A DNA stretch of 37,473 nt, taken from positions 1 through 37,473 of IMG/VR virus record IMGVR_UViG_3300011113_000302; one strand, 5' to 3'. This stretch comes from a virus. A program made the position numbers and the translations under genes. Shown in pieces: positions 27,855 to 35,403 of this stretch. Position 1 is the first letter of the stretch. Every line of letters begins with the position of its first letter. The notes beneath the pieces are model-generated. The model was not told where the DNA came from. It saw only the letters and a list, made by a program, of their open reading frames with translations, and searched no databases.

Positions 27855-28683
27855 ATTTTGCCTCAATCACTTTACGCCATTCTGGCACACGATCATACTG
27901 ATGTACAATAGTATACTCTATTCCTGTTGAAGTTACAACCTTGTCACCTTCTAATTTCGGTGATGGTTCTAAAAGATGTGGTCTGAATTGTTCGATCTTA
28001 CTTGGATCGGCAGTTGTACCTAATTGACATGCCCAACCATCTTCGGATTTCATGTACATTGATGTTTTCACATATGGATGTCTTGATACCATTACATTGA
28101 ATACTGCCTGATCTACAATTGGAATTGGTCTGTTGATACAGTTCAAAAATAACTGTAGCACCAAGTCTCTCATTGCATGACCTCGACCAGCAAGAACACC
28201 CACATTGAAAATTGTGTTGTTCTTGAAATCATCATAGATGCCTTGACCATAACATTGTGTGATATTTTCACGACCCCATGGCTCATCTTTATATTTCATG
28301 CTCTCGGAAGAGAATACCAAATCTTCTTGTGCTGAAAGATTCTCTTCTAACCATTCTACAGGATTCTTTTGAAAGATAACATCTCTTACGTCAGTAGTAA
28401 TTACATACCGATAATCATTGCTTTTGAGTAATTTGTAAATGTGAACAAAACGTTCAACATGGACCATAAGGTTCGATTGATACGTCAAATTACCTTCAGT
28501 GTCTTGATTGAATGCAATGATTGAGAAACCTGCGTTAGATACTTTTTGTACGGTATCTTTATCACAGTTCATGAGAATCAGAACTTTGTCACCTTCAAAG
28601 CCTGATTGATTGATAGAATTGACCCAATATTTTAGTTTGGACCAATCATAGTTGTTGGCACAGCCTACAATCACATCTTTCAT
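27841..28683 (-). CDS. Nucleotide-sugar transferase-like protein (GT-A fold)
   Basis: A 280-residue protein with T-T-D-V-R-D-V-I-F (95-103) as a DxxD-type metal site, N-V-G-V-L-A-G-R-G (162-170) and V-D-Q-A-V-F-N (189-195), the set seen in GT-A glycosyltransferases related to GT8-like families. No signal peptide. It is the first gene of the sugar/cyclitol cassette, 15 bases after the small tagged gene, with a GGAG ribosome binding site, and overlaps the methyltransferase by 14 bases. Confidence 0.72.
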   Translation of the reverse strand: MKDVIVGCANNYDWSKLKYWVNSINQSGFEGDKVLILMNCDKDTVQKVSNAGFSIIAFNQDTEGNLTYQSNLMVHVERFVHIYKLLKSNDYRYVITTDVRDVIFQKNPVEWLEENLSAQEDLVFSSESMKYKDEPWGRENITQCYGQGIYDDFKNNTIFNVGVLAGRGHAMRDLVLQLFLNCINRPIPIVDQAVFNVMVSRHPYVKTSMYMKSEDGWACQLGTTADPSKIEQFRPHLLEPSPKLEGDKVVTSTGIEYTIVHQYDRVPEWRKVIEAKYDDK

Positions 28684-28698
28684 AATATCTCCAATAAT

Positions 28699-28884
28699 TT
28701 ATTTTATGTCTGTTGTTGCCCAGCTTCCTGTGTATTTTTTATATTGTTGTTGACTTTGACCGGGCGTGTCATCAAGATATTTAGCAGTGAGTTCAGGTCG
28801 ACCCCACTCACCACCACCAGCCTTAGACACAAACTCTTGTCTGCTATCTTTGTTTGCCTTTAGATAATCTTTGAATGTTTTCAT
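28699..28884 (-). CDS. Small CTS-like tagged protein (61 aa)
   Basis: From ATG 28884 (ATGA overlap with the Fe-S carrier stop) it encodes 61 residues. The first eight, MKTFKDYL, match the capsid-targeting-like tag of the late proteins, but position ten is Ala and no (L/I)-x-E site follows directly, so it may be uncleaved or degenerate. The rest is polar with [16 protein letters not shown] and no recognisable domain. It separates the Fe-S carrier from the sugar cassette. Confidence 0.65.
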   Translation of the reverse strand: MKTFKDYLKANKDSRQEFVSKAGGGEWGRPELTAKYLDDTPGQSQQQYKKYTGSWATTDIK

Positions 28885-29204
28885 ATCGTGAATGATGAGC
28901 CGCAACCACAAGTTGCAGTTACGTTTGGATTTTTGATTGTAAATGAAGCACCCATCAAATCTTCTTTATAATCAATCACGGCTTCATTCATATATTGCAT
29001 ACTCATACTATCTATGACAACTCCAACACCATCTCTTTCAAATGTAAAGTCATCATCTGCTGCTGGCAATTCTTCTAATGTAAAACCATACTGAAAGCCA
29101 GAACAACCACCACCTTGAACGAAAACCCTCAACTTCAAGTCAGGATCTTCTTCAGCAATAATTGTTTTGATTTTCTTTACGGCAGAATCAGATATAGTAA
29201 TCAT
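28881..29204 (-). CDS. A-type iron-sulfur cluster carrier (IscA/ErpA-like)
   Basis: A 107-residue HesB-family protein that binds and delivers Fe-S clusters. The three invariant cysteines are present: C34 (G-G-C-S-G-F), C99 and C101 (C-G-C-G-S-S-F). Length and spacing are normal, so activity is likely. Such genes are known in marine T4-like phages. In this phage it could maintain host or phage Fe-S enzymes during infection. The start shares a base with the upstream stop (TAATG). Confidence 0.94.
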   Translation of the reverse strand: MITISDSAVKKIKTIIAEEDPDLKLRVFVQGGGCSGFQYGFTLEELPAADDDFTFERDGVGVVIDSMSMQYMNEAVIDYKEDLMGASFTIKNPNVTATCGCGSSFTI

Positions 29205-29476
29205 TATCCCCTCGTCAGTTTCAATACTTTTTGCATTTGCTTCTCAATAATTGGTCCACGATTTGGCCAGTGAATGTATGGTTGACTTGCGGTCTTGTAT
29301 AGATTTGTCAGAAATGGCATAATAATTTTTTCTACTTGCTGAAGTCTTGCTTTGTATTCTTCAACAGTTTCATCCTTCTCCGCAATGACTGCTTGATATT
29401 CAACTTCATCTACAGCACTGAAGCCAAAGTCGTCGTCTGCATATTCTGCTAAAATTTTATTGATATCGTATTCCAT
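29204..29476 (-). CDS. Conserved small hypothetical protein (90 aa)
   Basis: An acidic, mainly helical 90-residue protein. The central helix (about 38-62, [15 protein letters not shown]) leads to a conserved-looking Y-I-H-W-P-N-R-G (67-74) and a final E-K-Q-M-Q-K-V-L. The W-P-N-R block is familiar from T4-like marine phages, located beside the Fe-S carrier. Function unknown. The start shares a base with the upstream stop. Confidence 0.78.
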   Translation of the reverse strand: MEYDINKILAEYADDDFGFSAVDEVEYQAVIAEKDETVEEYKARLQQVEKIIMPFLTNLYKTASQPYIHWPNRGPIIEKQMQKVLKLTRG

Positions 29477-30699
29477 TACTTATCCCATGCTTTCTGTGCG
29501 TTGAAATTTTGTCTGCTGAATTCTAATCTGTCTACCAGTTTCAATGCTTTGCCAAGATGATCAACGGCAACAAAACCTTCTGGTGCTGTAATACGGAAAC
29601 CATCATCTGTGCGAACAAATGTGCCAATGCTTTTGATAGTTTCTAACTTACGAATGATCATTAACTTGGCATCAACAATAAGGTTCATCAAATCGAATGC
29701 TTGTTTCAATTGAATTGCATTTGAACGGTAGAAACGCATGACTTCATTTTTTTCTTTGATGCGTTTTTGTTTTGTATCTTCTTTCTTTGCTGCCAGAATT
29801 TCTTTATTCAATTTTGCTTCAACCCAGTTTATCAACTCTTGTGTATGAATTCTGGTGTCAGCAATCTTTTTACCTTCACGAACTTTTGTATTGTTGAATG
29901 TTTTGATTTGTGTAAGAAAAACATCCGATGCAGCAATACGATTCAGTGTCAATGCAGGAATCGTATTGAAAACTCTGCCCGCATTTGAAAGAATAGATGT
30001 AATTGCTGCCGTTTCTTCTTCAGTAAATGTAACTGAGCCTGACGCATCAGTAAATGAAGCATCACGAAACCAAACATCTTTTGTTGGCTTCAAATGTCCA
30101 ATGTCAATGTTGTATGATGCCTTCATTGTCTCTAATGTTTTACCAGAATATGATGTATGAAACACAACACCAATTTGTGCAGCCAACATTGTCTGTGCTA
30201 GTTTTGATTTTACTGGCACAGCATATACGATTGTGTTTGGTTGAAAAATAATATATTCTTCACCAGCAATTGTTTCTTTCTTGATGTCACCTTTACTAAA
30301 CATCATGTCACCTTGCAATACACCCTTGATGCCCAACTTAGATAAGAATGCAAGTGCAAGTTTTAGTTTTTGATTTAGTCCTTCACCCGGATGATTTGCA
30401 TCAATATCTTCATCAGTATAATTCAATTTTGCATTTTTTGCAAATACTGATTTAGTGCCAACGAAAAATTTACCGTTTTCCGGATTTGTGCCAGCAAAGA
30501 TAGCAGGTGCGCCATCCCACTTTGTAGTCACATTTATTTTCGAACCCGTATGACCAGCAAGCATATTGCGTAGTGAACGAAGAAAATCTATTGCTTCACG
30601 TGCGCCAGATACACCACCATTTAATACGTTATCTTCAAGATGTTCTAAGTGAACATTCTTGCCTTCTTTACTCTCTTTTATATAATCCATGAATTTCAT
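29476..30699 (-). CDS. CTS-like tagged nucleotidyltransferase/ligase-like protein
   Basis: A 407-residue protein starting MKFMDYIKES, with I-K-E at the expected protease position. T59-K60-W-D-G63-A-P-A-I matches motif I (KxDG) of covalent nucleotidyltransferases (RNA/DNA ligases and capping enzymes), where Lys becomes nucleotidylated. V-L-Q-G-D-M-M-F (127-134) could be motif III, P-E-G-F-V (373-377) motif IV and K384-A-L-K387 motif V. The middle and C-terminus are helical and charged. Other members are present in marine T4-like phages, function unknown to me. It follows the nuclease-like gene by ATGA overlap, in a unit with a perfect late promoter. Ligase-fold assignment is a motif hypothesis. 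Confidence 0.72.
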   Translation of the reverse strand: MKFMDYIKESKEGKNVHLEHLEDNVLNGGVSGAREAIDFLRSLRNMLAGHTGSKINVTTKWDGAPAIFAGTNPENGKFFVGTKSVFAKNAKLNYTDEDIDANHPGEGLNQKLKLALAFLSKLGIKGVLQGDMMFSKGDIKKETIAGEEYIIFQPNTIVYAVPVKSKLAQTMLAAQIGVVFHTSYSGKTLETMKASYNIDIGHLKPTKDVWFRDASFTDASGSVTFTEEETAAITSILSNAGRVFNTIPALTLNRIAASDVFLTQIKTFNNTKVREGKKIADTRIHTQELINWVEAKLNKEILAAKKEDTKQKRIKEKNEVMRFYRSNAIQLKQAFDLMNLIVDAKLMIIRKLETIKSIGTFVRTDDGFRITAPEGFVAVDHLGKALKLVDRLEFSRQNFNAQKAWDK

Positions 30700-31760
30700 T
30701 TTACTTTGAACTTTGTGTCGTTAGGGTATTCACCGGCTTTTGAGTTTCTCAATTCAATAACATAACTTTGAAATCTATTTCCACAATAAATTGTTATTTG
30801 TTTAGATTTGGGGTTGGGATATCTAATATCAGTAACTTGAATGTTGCTTGTCAATTCATTTAATTTTTTTCTATCCAACCAAAATACTTTCCATCCTTGA
30901 GTTTGTTTTCTTACATAAAAATAATTCATACCCCAGGCTCGTTCAAAGATTTTTTTTATTTCTGTCGGATTAGCCTTCTCAACTTTAATTTTTTTTCTTA
31001 ACGCTTTTTTCTTGTTTCTTATGTCAAAACCTTCTTGAATTTTATTCAAATCTACACCAAAAGCATTTAGAAATTCTGCTCCCGCAGATTTTGGTTGCAA
31101 TTCACCTGTTGCATTAAAAAGAGATGCTGCACCTGAATAAGAACTAAACGTATCTCCGTTTACATCTTTTAAAGAAATAAACCAGTTATTGTTTGTCGTA
31201 TCTGTTAAAACAATATCTCCAATAATTGCACCCAACTTCTCAATTGGCACACCTTCTTTTTTTGTTGAACCTTTTCTTTGGCTTACAGATTTGATTTCAA
31301 CCGAAGCAAAATCTTTATTCGATTCATTTAATTGCTGAATAACACTGCTATAGTCACTAGAGGTTTTACTTGTCGCAAACGCTTTTGCTAATCCAGTTAC
31401 AGTGTTTGTCTCAAAATTTTCACCTTTGTTTGCACCTCTTCCAATTATTAAATCAAAACCCTGCCCATCATACTTAAAAGTATAACTTGGAAATTTTGAA
31501 CTGTTTGGTGAAATTTGATTATACTGTATTGAACTTATATCTTTAGATGCTGATCTTAATAGTTTTCCTAAGTCGTCAACCAATTTTGCAGATGTGTCTT
31601 TATTTTTATCAATTAGTTGCAATCTATACTCTCGTACAGTTTTTACGATCTTACCCGGTTTGCCAGATGGAGCAAGAGGTGCAACTTGATAGTTGTATGA
31701 CTTTAGAATAGAATTAAAAAATTCACCTATTTTTAAATATTGTTCTGTGGATAAAGCCAT
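30696..31760 (-). CDS. Possible PD-(D/E)XK nuclease-like protein
   Basis: From ATG 31760 (GGGAG site) it encodes 354 residues. D103 in G-F-D-L-I-I-G-R-G, then E155-I-K157 in S-V-E-I-K-S-V fits the D to E-x-K active-site pattern of restriction-type nucleases. W-F-I-S-L-K-D-V-N-G-D-T-F (193-205) resembles the downstream strand of some type II enzymes. The gene looks noticeably more AT-rich than its neighbours, a possible sign of later acquisition. It is the first gene after a perfect T4 late promoter and overlaps the KxDG protein. A nuclease beside a ligase-like protein suggests a break-and-join pair; this is inference. Confidence 0.65.
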   Translation of the reverse strand: MALSTEQYLKIGEFFNSILKSYNYQVAPLAPSGKPGKIVKTVREYRLQLIDKNKDTSAKLVDDLGKLLRSASKDISSIQYNQISPNSSKFPSYTFKYDGQGFDLIIGRGANKGENFETNTVTGLAKAFATSKTSSDYSSVIQQLNESNKDFASVEIKSVSQRKGSTKKEGVPIEKLGAIIGDIVLTDTTNNNWFISLKDVNGDTFSSYSGAASLFNATGELQPKSAGAEFLNAFGVDLNKIQEGFDIRNKKKALRKKIKVEKANPTEIKKIFERAWGMNYFYVRKQTQGWKVFWLDRKKLNELTSNIQVTDIRYPNPKSKQITIYCGNRFQSYVIELRNSKAGEYPNDTKFKVK

Positions 31761-31782
31761 CAATACTCCCTAGATAATAGAG

Positions 31783-31790
31783 TATTTATA
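31783..31790 (-). promoter_or_regulatory. Perfect T4 late promoter TATAAATA
   Basis: TATAAATA on the minus strand is identical to the T4 late -10 consensus. The TAA stop codon of the gp41 helicase (31788-31786) lies inside it. The start codon of the downstream gene is 23 bases away with GGGAG between, so the expected leader is about 17 bases. Confidence 0.85.
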
Positions 31791-33192
31791 CTTTAAAGCC
31801 CCCGAACTTATTTTTCATTCCCGACTGACGTTCACGATCACCAAATGTGTTCAGTGGCTTGTCATCAACTTGACCGGTATCTACCAAATCTTCTTGTGCT
31901 GACTGTTCTACATCATACAGTTTCATTTTGGCTCTGTCAATACCCACAACAAATCGCTTGAAATAGTTGGGATCATTGTAACGATTCTTTAGTTGCTTAA
32001 TTAGTATCTGATTCAATTGTTGCAACTCTTCGGTACTTATCAAAGCGAACATAAAGTCTGCTGTGGCTGGCAAGCCGAACGATTCAGAAGTGTCTTCTAA
32101 GCCGGGATCTGAGCTTGTGAAGCCGCTTCTAGTGGTCTGTGTGGCTGATACTATAGGAACATCAAACTCGACCGCTAGACCCCGCAATTCTTCTGCAATT
32201 GCCTTAACATAAGAATAACTATTTACGTTAGCACCAGGCTTGATTCTAGCACTTGCACAAATGTTAAGGTAGTCAATAAAAATGATGTCAGGTTTGAAAC
32301 TTTTCTTGAGTTGCAATTCATTTAACAATGCTCGAAAGTGAAGTGCCGATGCCGCTGCTGTTGGATACTCTTTGATGATGAGTTTGCCATGCGTTTTGAC
32401 TTTGAGTGCAGAGAACTTTCGATCATAGTCTTGCTTAGAAATTGAGTTCAGATCAGCAATATCAATATTCAAAAGATTCGCATCAATACGTTCAGCAATT
32501 CTCTCTTCAGCCATCTCCATTGTGATATACAATACATTCAGACCTTGTGCCAAACAAGAACCAGCCACATGACACATGAACAATGATTTACCAACACCAG
32601 TACCAGCAAGTGCAATGTTCAGTGTCTTCTTTGGTAGACCACCTTTGGTAATCTTGTTGAACAAATCTAGATCAAATGGTATCTTTGTTTCATGACGATG
32701 ATAGAACTCAAATCGATTGTCAGAGTCATCAATGTAATCGTGACCAACAGACCTGTCAAATGACACACCAAGTGCATCGCTCAACAACTTTGGTATCATG
32801 CCTTTGTCTTCTTTGTTTGCCTTGTCATCAAGAATCTTGACAGACTTCATGATGGCATTGTAGATTGCTTTGTCTTGACAAAACTTTTCTGTTTGCTTGA
32901 TAAGCCAATCTACATCAGTTGGATTGTCTTTGTCTGCATTGATTTCACGAATCATTTCGACTGCTTTTCTGATTTGATCTTCAGTCAGTTTGCGTGATTC
33001 AGTAAAATTAATTACAAGAGATTCGTATGTGGGAAGATGATTGAATTGTTCTACGTGGTCGTTGATTTCGTCAAACAAAATTTTTTCCGTTTGATCTGTG
33101 AAGTATTCTGTTTGTATGAAGGGAATAATTTTTCTTGTGAAGTCTTCATTGAAAATTAAGTTCTTCAGTATGGTAGTTTCGAGTCTTTTCAT
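31786..33192 (-). CDS. 41: Replicative DNA helicase, T4 gp41-like
   Basis: From ATG 33192 (GGAAAAG site) a 468-residue DnaB-type hexameric helicase. Walker A is G197-T-G-V-G-K-S203, Walker B is I-I-F-I-D-Y-L-N near 300-307 and S-A-T-Q-T-T-R follows near 349-355. The N-terminal domain (1-150) is helical. It unwinds the fork and works with primase gp61. A longer start (33231) is possible but has no better site. The gene overlaps the 122-residue gene by 47 bases and ends within a late promoter. Confidence 0.93.
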   Translation of the reverse strand: MKRLETTILKNLIFNEDFTRKIIPFIQTEYFTDQTEKILFDEINDHVEQFNHLPTYESLVINFTESRKLTEDQIRKAVEMIREINADKDNPTDVDWLIKQTEKFCQDKAIYNAIMKSVKILDDKANKEDKGMIPKLLSDALGVSFDRSVGHDYIDDSDNRFEFYHRHETKIPFDLDLFNKITKGGLPKKTLNIALAGTGVGKSLFMCHVAGSCLAQGLNVLYITMEMAEERIAERIDANLLNIDIADLNSISKQDYDRKFSALKVKTHGKLIIKEYPTAAASALHFRALLNELQLKKSFKPDIIFIDYLNICASARIKPGANVNSYSYVKAIAEELRGLAVEFDVPIVSATQTTRSGFTSSDPGLEDTSESFGLPATADFMFALISTEELQQLNQILIKQLKNRYNDPNYFKRFVVGIDRAKMKLYDVEQSAQEDLVDTGQVDDKPLNTFGDRERQSGMKNKFGGFKV

Positions 33193-33514
33193 CAGGCTTT
33201 TCCAAAAGTATTTCCGTGAGAATGTCACCAATCATTGTAACAAACTCTTCATCATTTTGCAAGTCATCTATATCAAAAGATGATGGATTTATGATTGTGT
33301 AGTCAAAAGCAAGTCGAGCAAAACTACCTTCTTCAACTATACTTGCCTTGCCATATTGATAGATGACACCAGCATACTTACCTTTGAGTATGCTGATGTC
33401 GGTCGTATTGTCTTCTTCAGACGGTAGAAAATGAAAGTCTTCGTCAATCAGATACTTCGGTTTCTTCTTCCAAGGTTTCAGTTTCGCCCATAATGCTACT
33501 ATAAGTGATTTCAT
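33146..33514 (-). CDS. Small conserved protein between uvsX and gp41
   Basis: A 122-residue acidic protein starting at ATG 33514 with a strong site (AAGGAAG). It overlaps the end of uvsX by 71 bases and the start of gp41 by 47 bases, both in different frames, which is unusual length for this genome. The core has D-E-D-F-H-F-L-P-S (24-32), G-K-Y-A-G-V-I-Y-Q-Y-G-K (45-56) and F-A-R-L-A-F-D-Y-T-I-I. An equivalent conserved gene lies here in marine T4-like phages; function unknown, perhaps a replication/recombination accessory. Confidence 0.75.
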   Translation of the reverse strand: MKSLIVALWAKLKPWKKKPKYLIDEDFHFLPSEEDNTTDISILKGKYAGVIYQYGKASIVEEGSFARLAFDYTIINPSSFDIDDLQNDEEFVTMIGDILTEILLEKPDEKTRNYHTEELNFQ

Positions 33515-34505
33515 ATTTCTTCCTTACGAATTCTTTGAAACGTTCATCAGCAAGAATATCTTTCCAGAATTCTTCTGTTTGTGTATCTGCGAATCGTTTC
33601 TTCTCAAGCACTTCACCAGTTTCTTGATCTACTTTGGCGTACCAACCGTTGCTTGGTTTGGATACGAAATTACCTTCGAGTGCAATATCAAGTAGACCAG
33701 ACCACTTGTTAATACCACCACCAAAAGATACAGTAACAGGTATTTTAGATTTTTCTCTGACATATCTACTTTTTTCTACATTGATGATAAAGTTATAGCC
33801 GACAATCTCTGTACCATCTTTGTCTTGTTGACGACCAAGAATCCAGATTGTGTCTGCTGAGTAATAAGAGCCTGTGCCACCACCAACGATGTCTTTTGGG
33901 AACATACCAATCTCTTTGTATGTGTGATTGACAACAACCATTGGAATGTCTTTGATTGTCAAATGTGGTGTGACCATACGAAACAATGATTTCATCTGTT
34001 TTGCTCGGCTCATATCAGCAACAGACTTACCTTCGATTGAATCTTCAACTTCTTTCTTTGATGCCAGATTGCCAATCGAATCTAGAACAATAATTACTTT
34101 GTCAGTCTTTTCAATATTCTGTAACTGATTCATAATGTCGTGTTTCAATTGTTCAACATCAGTGATTGGTGTGTGAAGTACACGTTCAGTATCAATACCA
34201 AATGCATCAAAGTAACTTTGTGGTGTGCCAAACTCTGAATCATAAAACAAAACAACAGCATCATCGTACTTGTTCATGTATGATTTTGCCATGAGTAAAG
34301 CAAATGCTGTTTTGAAGTGTTTTGATGGACCAGCAAACATCGTCAGACCTGGTGTCAAACCGCCATCTAGATTGCCTGATAGTGCCACATTGATAATAGG
34401 CACATCAGTTTGAATCATATCTTTTTCTGTGAAGAACTTCGATTTAGAAAGCACCGATGTTTCTTTGATTGTCGATGACTTCTTTAGTTTGTCAAGTACG
34501 CTCAT
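33444..34505 (-). CDS. uvsX: UvsX RecA-like recombinase
   Basis: A 353-residue strand-exchange protein that drives recombination-dependent replication and repair. The Walker A loop is the T4-type variant G59-P-S-K-H-F-K-T66, Walker B is I-I-V-L-D-S near 138-143 and the L2-like region G-G-G-T-G-S-Y-Y follows near 208-215. The C-terminus is acidic (E-T-E-T-L-E-E-E-T-E-V), typical of single-strand-binding-regulated RecA homologues. It overlaps the upstream membrane-protein gene by 14 bases and lies in the core replication block with gp43 and gp41. Confidence 0.95.
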   Translation of the reverse strand: MSVLDKLKKSSTIKETSVLSKSKFFTEKDMIQTDVPIINVALSGNLDGGLTPGLTMFAGPSKHFKTAFALLMAKSYMNKYDDAVVLFYDSEFGTPQSYFDAFGIDTERVLHTPITDVEQLKHDIMNQLQNIEKTDKVIIVLDSIGNLASKKEVEDSIEGKSVADMSRAKQMKSLFRMVTPHLTIKDIPMVVVNHTYKEIGMFPKDIVGGGTGSYYSADTIWILGRQQDKDGTEIVGYNFIINVEKSRYVREKSKIPVTVSFGGGINKWSGLLDIALEGNFVSKPSNGWYAKVDQETGEVLEKKRFADTQTEEFWKDILADERFKEFVRKKYEITYSSIMGETETLEEETEVSD

Positions 34506-35403
34506 TCATATCTCCAATATCTGCAATTTTGTCTTTTGGTATTACGGTGTGCTTATCATCCACAAAGAATGATTCTAACGTGCGTGATGGTGTGCTGTCA
34601 AGTTTTTTCTTCTTTATAACCTTTTTGATTGGTTCAATTTCACCTTTGTCTTCTTTGATTCTTCGATATGTTTGATTTGCTGCAATCAGTAACAATACTG
34701 CCAAAGGATCAAATACGATGATAATGATAAAGATGACCAATCGTACTGCTTTGTCGATTAGATCACGATCTTGTGTGCCATAAACCACTTCTGCCACATA
34801 TTTTATAGGCCCCAAATCCGATTCAGCCTTCTTAACTTCCAAGGATAAAGGTAGCTTTTCCTCTGTGAGTATCTGTATCTCTTTTTGAAGCCTTTTAGTC
34901 TCAGCAATGATTCTCTCACGGTCTTTCTGTTGGGCTTTGCGGATTTGGTTCGCCCGTTCGGCACCCTTTTCGTCTTTCGAGCGACCCATAACTTGATCGA
35001 CAGCCTCATCATACTGACTAAGGTTCTTGTTGTTCCTATCGATCTGCGATTGAATAACTTTGATCTTTTCATCATAGATTTCTACCTTTGCTGCTTGTGG
35101 TGCTATGGTGCTTGAATGTTCAATATGTGCTTTCGACAGATAACCAAAAATACCCATTGATGTGATGCCCATCAACAACACCACAGCAATGAGAAAATAA
35201 AGTTTGAGTGCAGAGAATGTTGTCTTCCAGTGATTGTATACCCATGATACAGTTACCAGTTTTGCTGCTTCAAGCACAGAACCCATAATGATAATTGGCC
35301 AGTATGAACCTGGAAATATCTGTGCAAGACCAATCACTGAATAGTATGCTGCGATACCAGACAGTGCAATTGCAGTTATAAATGGTAATACTACATGTAT
35401 CAT
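34492..35403 (-). CDS. Multi-pass membrane protein with long coiled coil
   Basis: From ATG 35403 (ATGA with the polymerase stop) it encodes 303 residues. Three N-terminal membrane helices (about 4-30, 35-56 and 66-89) are followed by a cytoplasmic or periplasmic coiled coil (about 104-205), a fourth helix (about 221-243, V-I-F-I-I-I-I-V-F-D-P-L-A-V-L-L-L-I) and a charged Lys-rich tail. The I-I-M-G-S-V-L-E-A-A-K-L-V segment is familiar from an uncharacterised gene in the same position in marine T4-like phages. Role unknown; location among replication genes suggests membrane anchoring of the replisome, as an inference only. Confidence 0.8.
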   Translation of the reverse strand: MIHVVLPFITAIALSGIAAYYSVIGLAQIFPGSYWPIIIMGSVLEAAKLVTVSWVYNHWKTTFSALKLYFLIAVVLLMGITSMGIFGYLSKAHIEHSSTIAPQAAKVEIYDEKIKVIQSQIDRNNKNLSQYDEAVDQVMGRSKDEKGAERANQIRKAQQKDRERIIAETKRLQKEIQILTEEKLPLSLEVKKAESDLGPIKYVAEVVYGTQDRDLIDKAVRLVIFIIIIVFDPLAVLLLIAANQTYRRIKEDKGEIEPIKKVIKKKKLDSTPSRTLESFFVDDKHTVIPKDKIADIGDMNERT

